DNA from: Nakamurella aerolata
GTDB taxonomy: Bacteria > Actinomycetota > Actinomycetes > Mycobacteriales > Nakamurellaceae
NCBI RefSeq assembly: GCF_013002705.1
Contig: NZ_JABEND010000001.1
Span: 620,001-684,000, forward strand
DNA length: 64,000 nt
Direction of reading: 5' to 3'
The position numbers and the translations under genes are program-made. Of the stretch, positions 27,145 to 35,955 are shown piece by piece. Below the pieces are notes generated by a model. It searched no databases and was not told the origin of the DNA. It saw only the letters and a program-made list of their open reading frames with translations. Position 1 is the stretch's first letter. Every line of letters starts with the position of its first letter.

Positions 27145-28239
27145 CTATTGCTGCGCAGCCAGTTCCGTCGACCGGGCGGCCCAGTCGGCGGCCAACCGCT
27201 GCGCGGCGCCGGAGTCGATGGCTGCCGCCGCCCGCTCCAGCTCGGCGGCCATCACGGTGTGCAACGACGCCGAGAGCTCAGCGGCGTCCGCTGGTCCGAT
27301 CACATCAGACAGTCCGGCATGCGCGGCCAGCGCGGCGGCCGCGTTCAGCAGCACCGCGTCCCGCACCGCGCCGGGCTTGCCGGCCAGCAGGTCCTGCGCG
27401 ACGGCCAGATTGACGGCCACCTCGCCACCGACCAGATCGGCCGGATCGGCGGCCGGGATATCCAGCCGCTCCGGGTCAAGGGTGGTGCGGACGACCTTCC
27501 CGCCGGAGACCACCCAGATGGTCGAGGTGGTGGTGGTGGTCAGCTCGTCCAGGCCGTCGTCGCCGCGGAAGAGCAGCACATCGCCGCCGCGGCCGGCGAA
27601 CACCTCGGCCATGATCGGCGCCATCACCGCCGAGCCGCAGCCGATGGCACCGGAGACGGTGTGCGCGGGGTTGGTCAGCGGGCCGAGAAAGTTGAAGACA
27701 GTGGGGATGCCCATCTCGCGACGAGGGGCACCGGCGTGCCGGAACGAGGGATGGAACACCGGGGCGAAACAGAACCCGATGCCGAGCTCGGTCACCGTGG
27801 TCTGCACTCCGGCAGGGCCGAGGTGCAGCGCCACCCCCATGGCCTCCAGCAGGTCGGCGGAACCGCACTTGCTGGACGCCGCCCGGTTGCCGTGCTTGAC
27901 CACCGGTGCGCCGGCGGCGGCGATCACCACAGCGGCCATGGTGGAGATGTTGACGGTGTTGCTGCGGTCGCCGCCGGTACCGACGATGTCGACGCTGCGG
28001 CCCTGGCTGCGCATCGGCACCGCGTGCGAGAGCATCGAGTCGGCGAGGCCGGCCACCTCGGCGGCGGTTTCGCCCTTGGCGCGCAGCGCCACCGCGAACG
28101 CCGCCAGCTGGGCTGGGGTCGCATCGCCGGCCATCAACTGATCCATCACCCAGCCGGTGTCGGCGGCGGCGAGATCGTCGCCGTCGAGCAACCGGGTGAG
28201 CAGCGCCGGCCAGGAGCGCTGGTCGTCTGTCGGCCGCAT
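27145..28239 (-). CDS. trpD: Anthranilate phosphoribosyltransferase
   Basis: A 364-residue TrpD that transfers phosphoribosyl from PRPP to anthranilate in tryptophan synthesis. DIVGTGGDRSNTVNIST is the PRPP/Mg site, KHGNRAASSKCGSADLLEA the anthranilate loop, and FFAP-like CFAPVFHPSFRHAG plus IPTVFNFLGPLTNPA complete the family pattern. The ATG overlaps the TGA of the receiver-like gene (TGATG), so the two are coupled. TrpD stands alone here, away from other trp genes, exactly as in the M. tuberculosis Rv2192c position beside ctaE. Confidence 0.95.
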   Translation of the reverse strand: MRPTDDQRSWPALLTRLLDGDDLAAADTGWVMDQLMAGDATPAQLAAFAVALRAKGETAAEVAGLADSMLSHAVPMRSQGRSVDIVGTGGDRSNTVNISTMAAVVIAAAGAPVVKHGNRAASSKCGSADLLEAMGVALHLGPAGVQTTVTELGIGFCFAPVFHPSFRHAGAPRREMGIPTVFNFLGPLTNPAHTVSGAIGCGSAVMAPIMAEVFAGRGGDVLLFRGDDGLDELTTTTTSTIWVVSGGKVVRTTLDPERLDIPAADPADLVGGEVAVNLAVAQDLLAGKPGAVRDAVLLNAAAALAAHAGLSDVIGPADAAELSASLHTVMAAELERAAAAIDSGAAQRLAADWAARSTELAAQQ

Positions 28240-28670
28240 CAGCCGGTGAGTTCGGCCGCGACGGGCGCCTGCTCGGAGCCCAGCCGGCGCAGCAGCGTTG
28301 CCGCCGCCTCGGCGGCCGTCACCGGGTCGGGCGGCGACAGCAGCACCTCGTCGGCCCTGGCCCAGGTGGCCAGCCAGCGATCGGCGGCCCTGCCGACCAG
28401 CAGCATCACCGGCGGAACCACAATGTCGTCAGGCAGTTCCTGGTGCAGTTGGCGGCAGATGCCGATACCGCCCACCGGCTGCGCCTCGCCGTCAAGCACC
28501 AGCAGATCCGCCGCCTGCGAATCGACGGCGAGCAGCACCTCGGGAAGCGTCGAGCACTCCAAGAAATCGACCAGCCCGACGTCAGCGGCCGGTCGCCGGC
28601 CGATCGCCGCGACGATGGCAGCCCGGGTCTGCGCATTGCTGGAGTAGACCAGGATCACCGGGTTTGCCAT
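28239..28670 (-). CDS. Receiver-like (CheY-fold) protein
   Basis: A 143-residue protein with a CheY-like fold: VILVYSSNAQTRAAIVAAIG at the N-terminus, ADLLVLDGEAQPVGGIGICRQL with an Asp at the place of the phosphoacceptor, and PVMLLVGRAADRWLATWARADEVLLSP. The pattern resembles actinobacterial receiver domains without an output domain. The acidic N-terminal pair that binds Mg2+ is not evident, so it may be a pseudo-receiver. It is translationally coupled to trpD and divergent from ctaE. Confidence 0.7.
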   Translation of the reverse strand: MANPVILVYSSNAQTRAAIVAAIGRRPAADVGLVDFLECSTLPEVLLAVDSQAADLLVLDGEAQPVGGIGICRQLHQELPDDIVVPPVMLLVGRAADRWLATWARADEVLLSPPDPVTAAEAAATLLRRLGSEQAPVAAELTG

Positions 28671-28761
28671 CTCGCACCATCCTCGTCACGCGCCGAACGT
28701 TCGCCAGCTCGAATGGTAGTCGGGGCCGCTTCGCCGCAGGCAGGGCCTTTCGCTCGGCGCG

Positions 28762-28777
28762 GCGCGGGTACCCGCGC
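28762..28777. promoter_or_regulatory. 16-base perfect palindrome upstream of ctaE
   Basis: GCGCGGGTACCCGCGC is a perfect palindrome placed 23 bases before the ctaE -10 box, thus across the expected -35 position. It is a candidate operator for the respiratory operon. Confidence 0.5.
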
Positions 28778-28800
28778 ACACATGACTTCCCCAGACAGGC

Positions 28801-28806
28801 CATAAT
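28801..28806 (+). promoter_or_regulatory. -10 element of ctaE (leaderless start)
   Basis: CATAAT ends 6 bases before GTG 28813. An alternative GTG at 28811 is out of frame. No Shine-Dalgarno sequence lies between. Confidence 0.55.
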
Positions 28807-28812
28807 CCTCGT

Positions 28813-29445
28813 GTGACGACTGCGACCTCTCCCGCCGGCGCACCGATCCCTGGATCACCTGGGTCGTTCAGCGCCCGCATCCACACCCTGAACCGGCCGA
28901 ACATGGTCAGCGTCGGCACCATCGTCTGGCTGGCCAGCGAGTTGATGTTCTTCGCGGGTCTTTTCGCGATCTACTTCACCGCCCGCGCCACCTCGACCAC
29001 CGGCTGGCCGCAGGAGCCGACCGAGCTCGACGTCCCGTACGCACTGGTGTTCACCACGATCCTGATCCTGTCGTCGGTCACCTGCCAGCTCGGCGTGTGG
29101 GCCGCTGAACGCGGTGACGTGGTGGGGTTGCGCCGCTGGTACCTGATCACCTTCGTGATGGGTCTGATCTTCGTGCTCGGCCAGGCCAACGAGTACCGCA
29201 CTCTGGTGTCAGAGGGCACCACCATGGCGAGTTCGCCGTACGGCACGGTGTTCTTCCTGACCACCGGTTTCCACGGGCTGCACGTGATCGGCGGGCTGAT
29301 CGCCTTCCTGATCCTGATGGCCCGCACCCGGCTGTCCAAGTTCACGCCGGCGCAGGCCACCGCGGCGATCGTGGTGTCCTACTACTGGCACTTCGTCGAC
29401 GTGGTGTGGATCGGGCTGTTCTTCACCATCTACATCGTCCGGTGA
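28813..29445 (+). CDS. ctaE: Cytochrome c oxidase subunit III
   Basis: A 210-residue aa3 oxidase subunit with five membrane helices, short for the family and typical of actinobacteria. [32 protein letters not shown] is the first helix region, [15 protein letters not shown] carries the conserved His-Gly-x-His, and [15 protein letters not shown] ends the protein. CtaE is part of the bcc-aa3 supercomplex in the plasma membrane. It starts a four-gene operon with qcrC, qcrA and qcrB, with a leaderless promoter next to a palindrome. Confidence 0.95.
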   Translation: MTTATSPAGAPIPGSPGSFSARIHTLNRPNMVSVGTIVWLASELMFFAGLFAIYFTARATSTTGWPQEPTELDVPYALVFTTILILSSVTCQLGVWAAERGDVVGLRRWYLITFVMGLIFVLGQANEYRTLVSEGTTMASSPYGTVFFLTTGFHGLHVIGGLIAFLILMARTRLSKFTPAQATAAIVVSYYWHFVDVVWIGLFFTIYIVR

Positions 29446-29474
29446 CGAGGCGTCCACCGTTGAAAGGCACAGGC

Positions 29475-30314
29475 ATGAGCCAACCCGAGAGCGACGGCCC
29501 GAGCGCCGGCAAGCAGCGCGGTACCCGGTTGCGCAAGGGCAGCAAGCTGTTTCGGCGTACCTCAGGTGCACTGGCGCTGCTGGTGGCGCTGTTCACCGTC
29601 GGCCTGCTGTACGCAGCACTGTCCCCCAGCAACGCGCCGGCCCAGGCCGCCCAGGCCGCCAGCCAGAGCGAGATCGATGCCGGCAAGGCGCTGTACCAGA
29701 ACTCGTGCATCAGCTGCCACGGCGCGAATCTGCAGGGCGTGCAGGACCGCGGCCCCTCGCTGATCGGCGTCGGCTCGGCCGCCGCCTACTTCCAGCTGGC
29801 CACCGGCCGCATGCCGGCCACCGAGAACGGCGCGCAGATGGCCCGCAAGGCGCCGGTCTTCTCCGAGCAGCAGATCAAGCAGCTCGAGGCCTACATCCAG
29901 GCCAACGGCGGCGGCCCCGAGACGCCGACAGGGGACCTGCGGAACATGAACGACCTCGCCAAGGGCGGCGAGCTGTTCCGGCTGAACTGCGCGTCCTGCC
30001 ACAACTTCACCGGTCAGGGCGGAGCCCTGTCCCAAGGCAAGTTCGCCCCGCCGCTGGGTGCGGCCACCGACCTGGACATCTACACGGCGATGCAGTCCGG
30101 CCCGGAGAACATGCCCAAGTTCTCCGACGGTCAGCTCACCCCGGACGAGAAGAAGGCGATCATCGCGTTCGTCCAGACCGTCAACAAGGAGCAGATCGAC
30201 CCCGGCGGGTTCCCGCTCGGCGGATTCGGTCCGGCGCCCGAGGGTCTGATCGCCTTCGTGGTCGGCATGGTGGCGATCGTCGGCGTCACGCTCTGGATGG
30301 GATCGCGGGCATGA
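29475..30314 (+). CDS. qcrC: Menaquinol-cytochrome c reductase, dihaem cytochrome c subunit
   Basis: A 279-residue protein with two CXXCH haem c sites (NSCISCHG and NCASCHN), an N-terminal membrane anchor (LALLVALFTVGLLYAAL) and a C-terminal membrane helix (GLIAFVVGMVAIVGVTLWMG). Actinobacterial QcrC passes electrons directly from Rieske to the aa3 oxidase without a soluble cytochrome c. ATG 29475 was chosen because it has a GAAAGG site upstream and follows ctaE by 29 bases; a longer frame at 29406 would overlap ctaE. The stop overlaps the qcrA start (ATGA). Confidence 0.95.
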   Translation: MSQPESDGPSAGKQRGTRLRKGSKLFRRTSGALALLVALFTVGLLYAALSPSNAPAQAAQAASQSEIDAGKALYQNSCISCHGANLQGVQDRGPSLIGVGSAAAYFQLATGRMPATENGAQMARKAPVFSEQQIKQLEAYIQANGGGPETPTGDLRNMNDLAKGGELFRLNCASCHNFTGQGGALSQGKFAPPLGAATDLDIYTAMQSGPENMPKFSDGQLTPDEKKAIIAFVQTVNKEQIDPGGFPLGGFGPAPEGLIAFVVGMVAIVGVTLWMGSRA

Positions 30315-31420
30315 GCGGGCAGGGTCAGGTTCCCGCGCCGAGCGACGAGCAGCTGCGGTCGATGAACCGTGAGCAGCTCGGCCGGCTCGGCACCCAGCTC
30401 GACGACGTTCAGCTGGTGGAGTGGGGCGAGCGTTACATCCCCGGCTCCCCCGCCGACAAGCGGGCCGAACGCAAGGTGGCGCGCTGGTTCCTGCTGGCCG
30501 CGCTGTTCGGCCTCGCGTTCGTCGTCGTGTTCATCTGGTGGCCGGCGACGTACCGCACCGCGGCGTCCGGCGAACAGCTGATGTATGCGCTCTATACCCC
30601 GATGATCGGCCTGACGCTCGGCCTTTCGATCCTGTGCTTCGGCATCGGCATCATTGCCATCGCGCGGCGCATCGCACCGCACGAGGTGGCCGTGCAGCAG
30701 CGGCACGAGGGCATGTCCGCCGAGGTGGACCGGCAGACCCTCGCCGCCGAGGTGATGGACACCCTGGACAAATCAGGGGTGAAGCGACGCGGCATGCTGA
30801 AGGGCACGCTGGCCCTCGGCGGCGCCGGCCTCGGGCTGGCCGCTGTTGTGCCGATCCTCGGCGGCCTGATCAAGAACCCATGGGCCAAGGGTCCGAAGAG
30901 CGACCTGTGGGTCACCGGCTGGGCGCCGGTCAACGGCGAGCGGGTGCGGCTCACTCAGGTCGACGGCACCCCGGTGCGCCCGTCCGACATGGCCGCCGGC
31001 AGCATGATGACGGTGTTCCCCGGGCTGCCCGGCGGCGCCAAGATGTCCGACTCGGCCGTCATGCTGATCCGGCTGCGACCCAATGACGTGGTCAGGGTGC
31101 GCGCCGGCCAGCAGGGCTGGCAGTACGGCGACTACTACGCCTTCTCCAAGATCTGCACCCACGTCGGTTGCCCGACGTCGCTGTACGAGCAGCAGACCGG
31201 CCGCATCCTGTGTCCGTGTCACCAGTCGCAGTTCGACGTCTACGACGGTTGCCGCCCGGTGTTCGGGCCGGCCACCCGGCCGTTGCCACAGCTGCCGATC
31301 ACCGTCGACGACGAGGGATTCTTCATCGCCGTCAGCGATTTCCATGAAGCGGTCGGCCCCGGATTCTGGGAGAACGGCAAGCAGCCGCAGTGGAAGTCAG
31401 AGCCGAAGGAGGAAGCCTGA
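30311..31420 (+). CDS. qcrA: Menaquinol-cytochrome c reductase, Rieske iron-sulfur subunit
   Basis: A 369-residue Rieske protein with three N-terminal membrane helices, the actinobacterial form. The [2Fe-2S] ligands are in CTHVGCP and CPCHQSQFD, separated by a short loop. A Tat-like segment [19 protein letters not shown] precedes the third helix near residue 160. The protein takes electrons from menaquinol at the QcrB site and passes them to QcrC. Start overlaps qcrC (ATGA) and stop overlaps qcrB (TGATG), so translation is coupled throughout. Confidence 0.95.
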   Translation: MSGQGQVPAPSDEQLRSMNREQLGRLGTQLDDVQLVEWGERYIPGSPADKRAERKVARWFLLAALFGLAFVVVFIWWPATYRTAASGEQLMYALYTPMIGLTLGLSILCFGIGIIAIARRIAPHEVAVQQRHEGMSAEVDRQTLAAEVMDTLDKSGVKRRGMLKGTLALGGAGLGLAAVVPILGGLIKNPWAKGPKSDLWVTGWAPVNGERVRLTQVDGTPVRPSDMAAGSMMTVFPGLPGGAKMSDSAVMLIRLRPNDVVRVRAGQQGWQYGDYYAFSKICTHVGCPTSLYEQQTGRILCPCHQSQFDVYDGCRPVFGPATRPLPQLPITVDDEGFFIAVSDFHEAVGPGFWENGKQPQWKSEPKEEA

Positions 31421-33051
31421 TGAGCCGGCTGACCACGGCGACCGCGCAACCGGGCGGCGGCATGCTGGCCAAGCAGCTCGACGAGGCGGACATCCGCTAC
31501 CACGGCGCCCGGCCGCTGCGTACCGCGCTGAACAAGGTCTTCCCGACGCACTGGTCGTTCATGCTGGGCGAGGCCGCGCTGTACTCGTTCATCGTGTTGT
31601 TGCTGTCCGGGGTGTACCTGACGCTGTTCTTCAACCCGTCGATGGGCGAGACGGTCTATCACGGCTCGTACGACGTGCTGCGCGGGGTGCCGATGTCGGA
31701 GGCCTACGCCTCCACCCTGAACATCTCGTTCGAGGTACGCGGCGGGCTGCTGATCCGGCAGATCCACCACTGGGCGGCCCTGCTGTTCATGGCTTCGATG
31801 ATGCTGCACATGATGCGCATCTTCTTCACCGGCGCCTTCCGCAAGCCGCGCGAGGGCAACTGGGTGATCGGTGTGCTGCTGCTGGTGCTCGGCATGGCCG
31901 AGGGCTTCCTGGGCTACTCGCTGCCGGACGACCTGCTGTCCGGCACCGGCCTGCGGGCGGTGTCGGCGTTCATCCTGTCCATCCCGGTGATCGGCACCTG
32001 GACGCACTGGGCGATCTTCGGCGGTGACTATCCGGGCACCGAGATCATCCCGCGCTTCTACTCGCTGCACATCCTGCTGATCCCGGCCATCCTGCTGGCG
32101 CTCATTGCGGTGCACGTCGGCTTCGTGTGGTTCCAGAAGCACACCCAGTTCCCTGGGCCGAGGGCCACCGAGAAGAACGTGGTCGGCGTGCGGGTGCTGC
32201 CGACCTTCGCCGCCAAGGGCGGTGGCTTCTTCGCTGTCGTCTTCGGCATCATCGCGGTGATGGGTGGCATCTTCCAGATCAATCCGGTCTGGAACCTCGG
32301 CCCGTACAACCCCTCACAGGTCTCTGCCGGTATCCAGCCCGACTTCTACATGGGCTTCCTGGACGGCATGGCGCGTGTTTGGCCGCCGTGGGAAGTGCGA
32401 AACCTGTTCGGGCACTACATGATTCCCGCGGTGTTCTTCCCGACCATCCTGGGTGCCACGCTGCTGATGATCCTGGTGATCAGCTATCCGTTCATCGAGC
32501 GGCGGTTCACCAAGGACAAGGCGACGCACAACCTGCTGCAGCGCCCGCGTGACGTCCCGGTCCGCACCGGCATCGGGGTGGCATTCCTGACCTTCTACAT
32601 CATCAACCTGATCAACGGCGCCAACGACATCTTCGCGTTGAAGCTGGACATCTCGTTGAACGTAATGACGTGGATCGGCCGGATCGGCACCTTCGTGTTC
32701 CCGCTGATCGCCTACGTCGTTGCCTACCGGATCTGTCTCGGTCTGCAACACTCCGACCGGGCGGTGCTGGAGCACGGCATCGAGACCGGCATCATCAAGC
32801 GGCTGCCGTCCGGCGAGTTCATCGAGGTGCACCAGCCGCTCGGCCCGGTCGACAGCCACGGCCATCCGGTGCCGCTGGACTACCAGGGTGCTCCGGTGCC
32901 GAAGCGGATGAACCAGCTCGGCTACGCCGGCGAGGCGGTGGTCGGTGTGCTCACCGCCAAGGACACCTCCGGCGAGGTGCACCATGAGGCGGACGACCCC
33001 GACGACGGCGACTCCCCCGTCACCGGCGGCGAGCCGGACATCAGGCGCTGA
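31420..33051 (+). CDS. qcrB: Menaquinol-cytochrome c reductase, cytochrome b subunit
   Basis: A 543-residue cytochrome b. The four-helix haem bundle includes [23 protein letters not shown] with paired His residues and the second set in [42 protein letters not shown] is the quinol-site loop, and [18 protein letters not shown] lies near the PEWY-equivalent Qo motif. An actinobacteria-specific extension of about 120 residues follows the last helices and ends in an Asp-rich tail. QcrB is the target of Q203-type inhibitors in mycobacteria. A strong hairpin follows 14 bases after the stop. Confidence 0.95.
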   Translation: MSRLTTATAQPGGGMLAKQLDEADIRYHGARPLRTALNKVFPTHWSFMLGEAALYSFIVLLLSGVYLTLFFNPSMGETVYHGSYDVLRGVPMSEAYASTLNISFEVRGGLLIRQIHHWAALLFMASMMLHMMRIFFTGAFRKPREGNWVIGVLLLVLGMAEGFLGYSLPDDLLSGTGLRAVSAFILSIPVIGTWTHWAIFGGDYPGTEIIPRFYSLHILLIPAILLALIAVHVGFVWFQKHTQFPGPRATEKNVVGVRVLPTFAAKGGGFFAVVFGIIAVMGGIFQINPVWNLGPYNPSQVSAGIQPDFYMGFLDGMARVWPPWEVRNLFGHYMIPAVFFPTILGATLLMILVISYPFIERRFTKDKATHNLLQRPRDVPVRTGIGVAFLTFYIINLINGANDIFALKLDISLNVMTWIGRIGTFVFPLIAYVVAYRICLGLQHSDRAVLEHGIETGIIKRLPSGEFIEVHQPLGPVDSHGHPVPLDYQGAPVPKRMNQLGYAGEAVVGVLTAKDTSGEVHHEADDPDDGDSPVTGGEPDIRR

Positions 33052-33064
33052 TACTGCGACGGGA

Positions 33065-33096
33065 ACGGGCGGGCAGCCAATCGGCTGCCCGCCCGT
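33065..33096 (+). terminator. Terminator of the ctaE-qcrCAB operon
   Basis: ACGGGCGGGCAGCC pairs perfectly with GGCTGCCCGCCCGT over 14 bases around AATC, starting 14 bases after the qcrB stop. There is no clear T-run, as is common in high-GC actinobacteria. Confidence 0.85.
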
Positions 33097-33171
33097 CCTG
33101 GGTTCGGGCGGAACCCGCCGGCGGCGGCGAAGGTCGTATCAGCTGAACGAGGCTGCTGACCCGGGGGGATC

Positions 33172-33984
33172 ATGAGATCGGTGCGATTAACGGCGCTCGT
33201 CGCCGCAGCGGCGATGTTGCTCGGCGGTTGCAGCACCACGGTCGATGGCGGCGCTGACAGCAGCGGCGGCGCCGGCGGCTCGGCACCCAGCGCCGGCCTG
33301 CCGGACGGCGACGCCGGCGAACGTCTCGACGCGGTGCTGGCGGGCCTGCGTCGCGGGTCCGACGCTGTGACGACGTTCCAGGTGGTCGAAGTACCGAAGG
33401 ATCCGGGCGCGGTCGACACCGAAACATCCATGATCAGGCGCGTCGAGGGTGGCTACGAGTACCACAAGCTGACCGAGCGCACGCCGGCCCCGGGAGCGGC
33501 CGCACCGAGCAGGGCGGGAAGCCGGAGCGACGAGCGTCCCGACGAAGAGATCGTCGTCGACGGCCAGGTGTATGCGCGGTCGAAGGCGGCCGAGCTTGAA
33601 CTCGGTGCGCCGCAAGGTGTCTGGTTCCGCGCCACCACGGACTCTTCCAGCGCCGTGCTGTCGGCGCTCGCCACCCTGGTCGCATCGAAGGAGACCGACC
33701 CGCTCTCCGAGTTCAGCACCGACCTGACCGACCTCGCGAACATCACCACCGCCGTCGATGAACTCGCACCGAGGCAGCTGGACGGCGCTACGGTCCGCGG
33801 GTACCGGCTCAGCTATCAGGACGGCTTCGTGAAGCAGCCGACCGAGTTCTGGGTGGACGACCAGTGGCGGCTGGTCCGCGCACGCGGCGGCACCCTCGGC
33901 GACTCCGAGCGACGCTTCTCGAAGTTCAACCAGCCGGTCGAGATCAAGGCACCCGCCGCTTCCGAGGTGTACCAGGTGAAGTGA
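33172..33984 (+). CDS. Secreted lipoprotein (LppX/LprG-like)
   Basis: A 270-residue predicted lipoprotein. The signal peptide ends in the lipobox LGGC with Cys20, followed by a Gly/Ser-rich linker. The body contains PKDPGAVDTE, EEIVVDGQVYARS, LSALATLVASKE and TEFWVDDQWRLVRA, a beta-rich pattern similar to the mycobacterial LppX/LprAFG lipid-carrier group, but the match is distant. It would be anchored on the outer face of the membrane. It converges with the RibM-type gene and overlaps its 3' end by 41 bases. Confidence 0.75.
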   Translation: MRSVRLTALVAAAAMLLGGCSTTVDGGADSSGGAGGSAPSAGLPDGDAGERLDAVLAGLRRGSDAVTTFQVVEVPKDPGAVDTETSMIRRVEGGYEYHKLTERTPAPGAAAPSRAGSRSDERPDEEIVVDGQVYARSKAAELELGAPQGVWFRATTDSSSAVLSALATLVASKETDPLSEFSTDLTDLANITTAVDELAPRQLDGATVRGYRLSYQDGFVKQPTEFWVDDQWRLVRARGGTLGDSERRFSKFNQPVEIKAPAASEVYQVK

Positions 33985-34717
33985 TGGCGGAGGGCTCGCT
34001 GACCCGGTCCCCCGGCGTGTCGCCCGCGCCATCGTCAACGGAATCCTCCGGCCCGAACTCGCAGGCGGCCTCCATCGGTGACGAGACGGTTTGGGCGCTG
34101 CGCCGGCTCCAGTCGCGGATGCCGATCAGCACCATCACGAAGAAGATGGCGTAGACGATGCCGGAGAAGTACAGGCCGGAGTGCCAGGCCAGCGGCACCC
34201 CGACGATGTCCACTCCGATCCACACGAACCAGAACTCGACGTAGCGGCGGGCCTGGGCGTACATGGCGATCACGGTGCCGACGAAGATCCAGGCGTCGCA
34301 GAGCACCATCCACCACGGCGCGCCCGGGTAGAACGAGGCGTTGGTGGCCTTCAGCAATGCCCCGACGGCGCCGGTGCCGACCACCATCGCGGCCAGCAGC
34401 GCAATCCGCTGCGGCCAGCCGGCCCAGCGCACCGTGATGGTGCCCTGTTGGTGCTTGTTCTGATTCCAGCGCGCCCAGCCCAAGCACGCGGCCAGGATGA
34501 TCAGCACCTGCCGTGCGGCGTTACCGCCGAGGTGGACGGAGATGCTGGCCAACAGCAGCAGTACCGAGCCGAGAATCTGCACCGGCCACGCCGAGATCTT
34601 GCGGCGCAGCGCCAGCACCACGGTGGCCAGCGCGAAGATGTTGCCGAAGAAGTCGGACCATTTGATGCGCAACCCGAACAGGTGGAACGTCGAGTCGAGC
34701 CACGTGAAAATCTGCAC
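33944..34717 (-). CDS. ribM: PnuC-family riboflavin transporter (RibM/PnuX type)
   Basis: A 257-residue membrane protein of the PnuC family with seven or so helices: FFGNIFALATVVLALRRKI, WPVQILGSVLLLLASI, ARWNQNKHQQG, EFWFVWIGVDIVGVPLAW and YFSGIVYAIFFVMVLIGIRDW. PnuC relatives move nicotinamide riboside, but those of the RibM/PnuX type move riboflavin and are controlled by FMN riboswitches. An FMN riboswitch is present upstream here, so I assign riboflavin uptake. GTG 34717 follows a GGGAG site. The last 60 residues are a hydrophilic tail that overlaps the convergent lipoprotein gene by 41 bases. Confidence 0.85.
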   Translation of the reverse strand: MQIFTWLDSTFHLFGLRIKWSDFFGNIFALATVVLALRRKISAWPVQILGSVLLLLASISVHLGGNAARQVLIILAACLGWARWNQNKHQQGTITVRWAGWPQRIALLAAMVVGTGAVGALLKATNASFYPGAPWWMVLCDAWIFVGTVIAMYAQARRYVEFWFVWIGVDIVGVPLAWHSGLYFSGIVYAIFFVMVLIGIRDWSRRSAQTVSSPMEAACEFGPEDSVDDGAGDTPGDRVSEPSAITSPGTPRKRRVP

Positions 34718-34816
34718 TTGCTTGTCTCCCGGTCACGATGCCACGTGACCCGGGGTGCGCAGCGACACGCCGGACCCGTTGCCGCAGCGGCACAATCGGG
34801 TTCCACCGTCGTCGCC

Positions 34817-34958
34817 TCGTGCGCCTCCCATCCGGACTTTCACCGTCGGCTCTGGATTTTCACCAGATCAACCGCCGCGCTCGCCCGGTCGCCGGACGAT
34901 CGTGGCGGGTCGCGGGCTTTCACCGCCGGCTCGGATTTTCACCGACCCCGGAGCACGA
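34817..34958 (-). promoter_or_regulatory. FMN riboswitch (RFN element)
   Basis: The minus strand carries all conserved RFN blocks in order: CCGGGGTCGGTGAAAATCC, GAGCCGGCGGTGAAAGCCC, GCGACCC, GGTTGATCTGGTGAAAATCC, AGAGCCGACGGTGAAAGTCC and GGATGGGAGG. The closing helix pairs TCGTGC at the 5' end with GCACGA at the 3' end. About 100 bases separate it from the RibM start. An inverted repeat GGTCAC/GTGACC at 34731-34750, just before the ribosome-binding site, may be part of the expression platform. Confidence 0.95.
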
Positions 34959-34982
34959 TGTACTTGCTGTACAGAACAGAAG

Positions 34983-35861
34983 CTACACCCGCCGCAGCAA
35001 CTCATCCACCAGCGCGTCCCTGACGGGTTGCCCACGTCCGGCAGCCGTCACCACGAACAGCTCCCAGCGCAGCTTCGGGGTGGCCGGCACGGCGACCACA
35101 TCGGCGCGCCCCGGCGATACCAGCATCGGGACCACAGCGACGCCGAGCCCGGCGGCGACAAAGTCCGGCACCGTCGCGAGATCGGGCACCTCGACCGCGA
35201 CGTGCCGCCGGAGCCCGCGCCGGCGCAGCCAGCCGTCGAGCAGCACCCTGGTGCCGAAACCCCGCGGCAGCTCGACGAACGGCTCGTCGACCAATTCGGT
35301 GATCGGCACGCTGGCCCGGTCGGCGAGCCGGTGCTCCGGCGGCAACAGCACCGTGAACGGTTCTTCGATGAGGCGATGTTTGCGCAGCCCGCGCATGGCG
35401 GCGGCCGGCAGACCCCCGGAGAAGCCGAGGTCCAAGCGTCCGGCCCGGACGCCGGCGACCACATCGGTCGAGCCACGCGGCAGCGTCTGCAGCCACAGTT
35501 CCACCTGCGGGTGTTGACGCCGGAAAGCACCGAGAAGGCTTGGCAGCTCCAGTCTTTCCAGATTGGTCAACAACCCGATCCGGAGCCGGTCGCGTAGTGG
35601 CACCCCCGGGTCGTTGCCCAGACTGCGCAGCTCGTCGACGTCGGCGAGGAGGCGGCGGGCCACCGGAAGCAACTCGCGCCCGGCGGCGGTCAGCTCGACG
35701 CTGCGGGTGCTCCGGACGAACAGCGACCGGCCGACCTCGCGTTCGACGGTCTTGATCGCGGCGGACACCGTGGACTGCACCATGTGCAGCCGCTGCGCCG
35801 CCCTGGTGAAGCTGAGCTCCTCCGCCACCGCGACGAAGCTGAGCAGGTGGTTGGTCTCCAC
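34983..35861 (-). CDS. LysR family transcriptional regulator
   Basis: A 292-residue LysR-type regulator. The N-terminal helix-turn-helix (LLSFVAVAEELSFTRAAQRLHMVQSTVSAAIKTVE) is followed by the periplasmic-binding-like effector domain with LRIGLLTNLERLELP, LDLGFSGGLPAA, FTVLLPPEHRLA and VAAGLGVAVVPMLV. It is divergent from an MFS transporter gene with 94 bases between them, including a LysR-box-like repeat, so it probably controls that transporter. The ligand is unknown. The FMN riboswitch follows 24 bases after its stop on the same strand. Confidence 0.9.
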   Translation of the reverse strand: METNHLLSFVAVAEELSFTRAAQRLHMVQSTVSAAIKTVEREVGRSLFVRSTRSVELTAAGRELLPVARRLLADVDELRSLGNDPGVPLRDRLRIGLLTNLERLELPSLLGAFRRQHPQVELWLQTLPRGSTDVVAGVRAGRLDLGFSGGLPAAAMRGLRKHRLIEEPFTVLLPPEHRLADRASVPITELVDEPFVELPRGFGTRVLLDGWLRRRGLRRHVAVEVPDLATVPDFVAAGLGVAVVPMLVSPGRADVVAVPATPKLRWELFVVTAAGRGQPVRDALVDELLRRV

Positions 35862-35904
35862 CGGTTCATGCTGTCACGAATTATTCGGCGCTATCGATCA
35901 ATAC

Positions 35905-35925
35905 GTCCAGAATTGTTCGTTGGAC
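35905..35925. promoter_or_regulatory. LysR-type operator candidate
   Basis: GTCCA and TGGAC form a perfect inverted repeat with an 11-base spacer, the T-N11-A geometry of LysR boxes. It lies 43 bases from the regulator start and 30 bases before the transporter start. Confidence 0.55.
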
Positions 35926-35955
35926 ACGTTCCCCAGGCCGGGCCAGGATGGTGCC

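Noticed and set aside
29705-30310. Long 5' extension of the qcrA frame
   Set aside because: It lies wholly inside qcrC; ATG 30311 has the ATGA overlap and the family N-terminus.
33944-34717. Call as a nicotinamide riboside transporter (PnuC)
   Set aside because: The FMN riboswitch in the leader fits the riboflavin-transporting branch better.
34091-35023. Plus-strand frame across the FMN riboswitch
   Set aside because: It is the complement of the transporter gene and its leader, with no start signal or family match.
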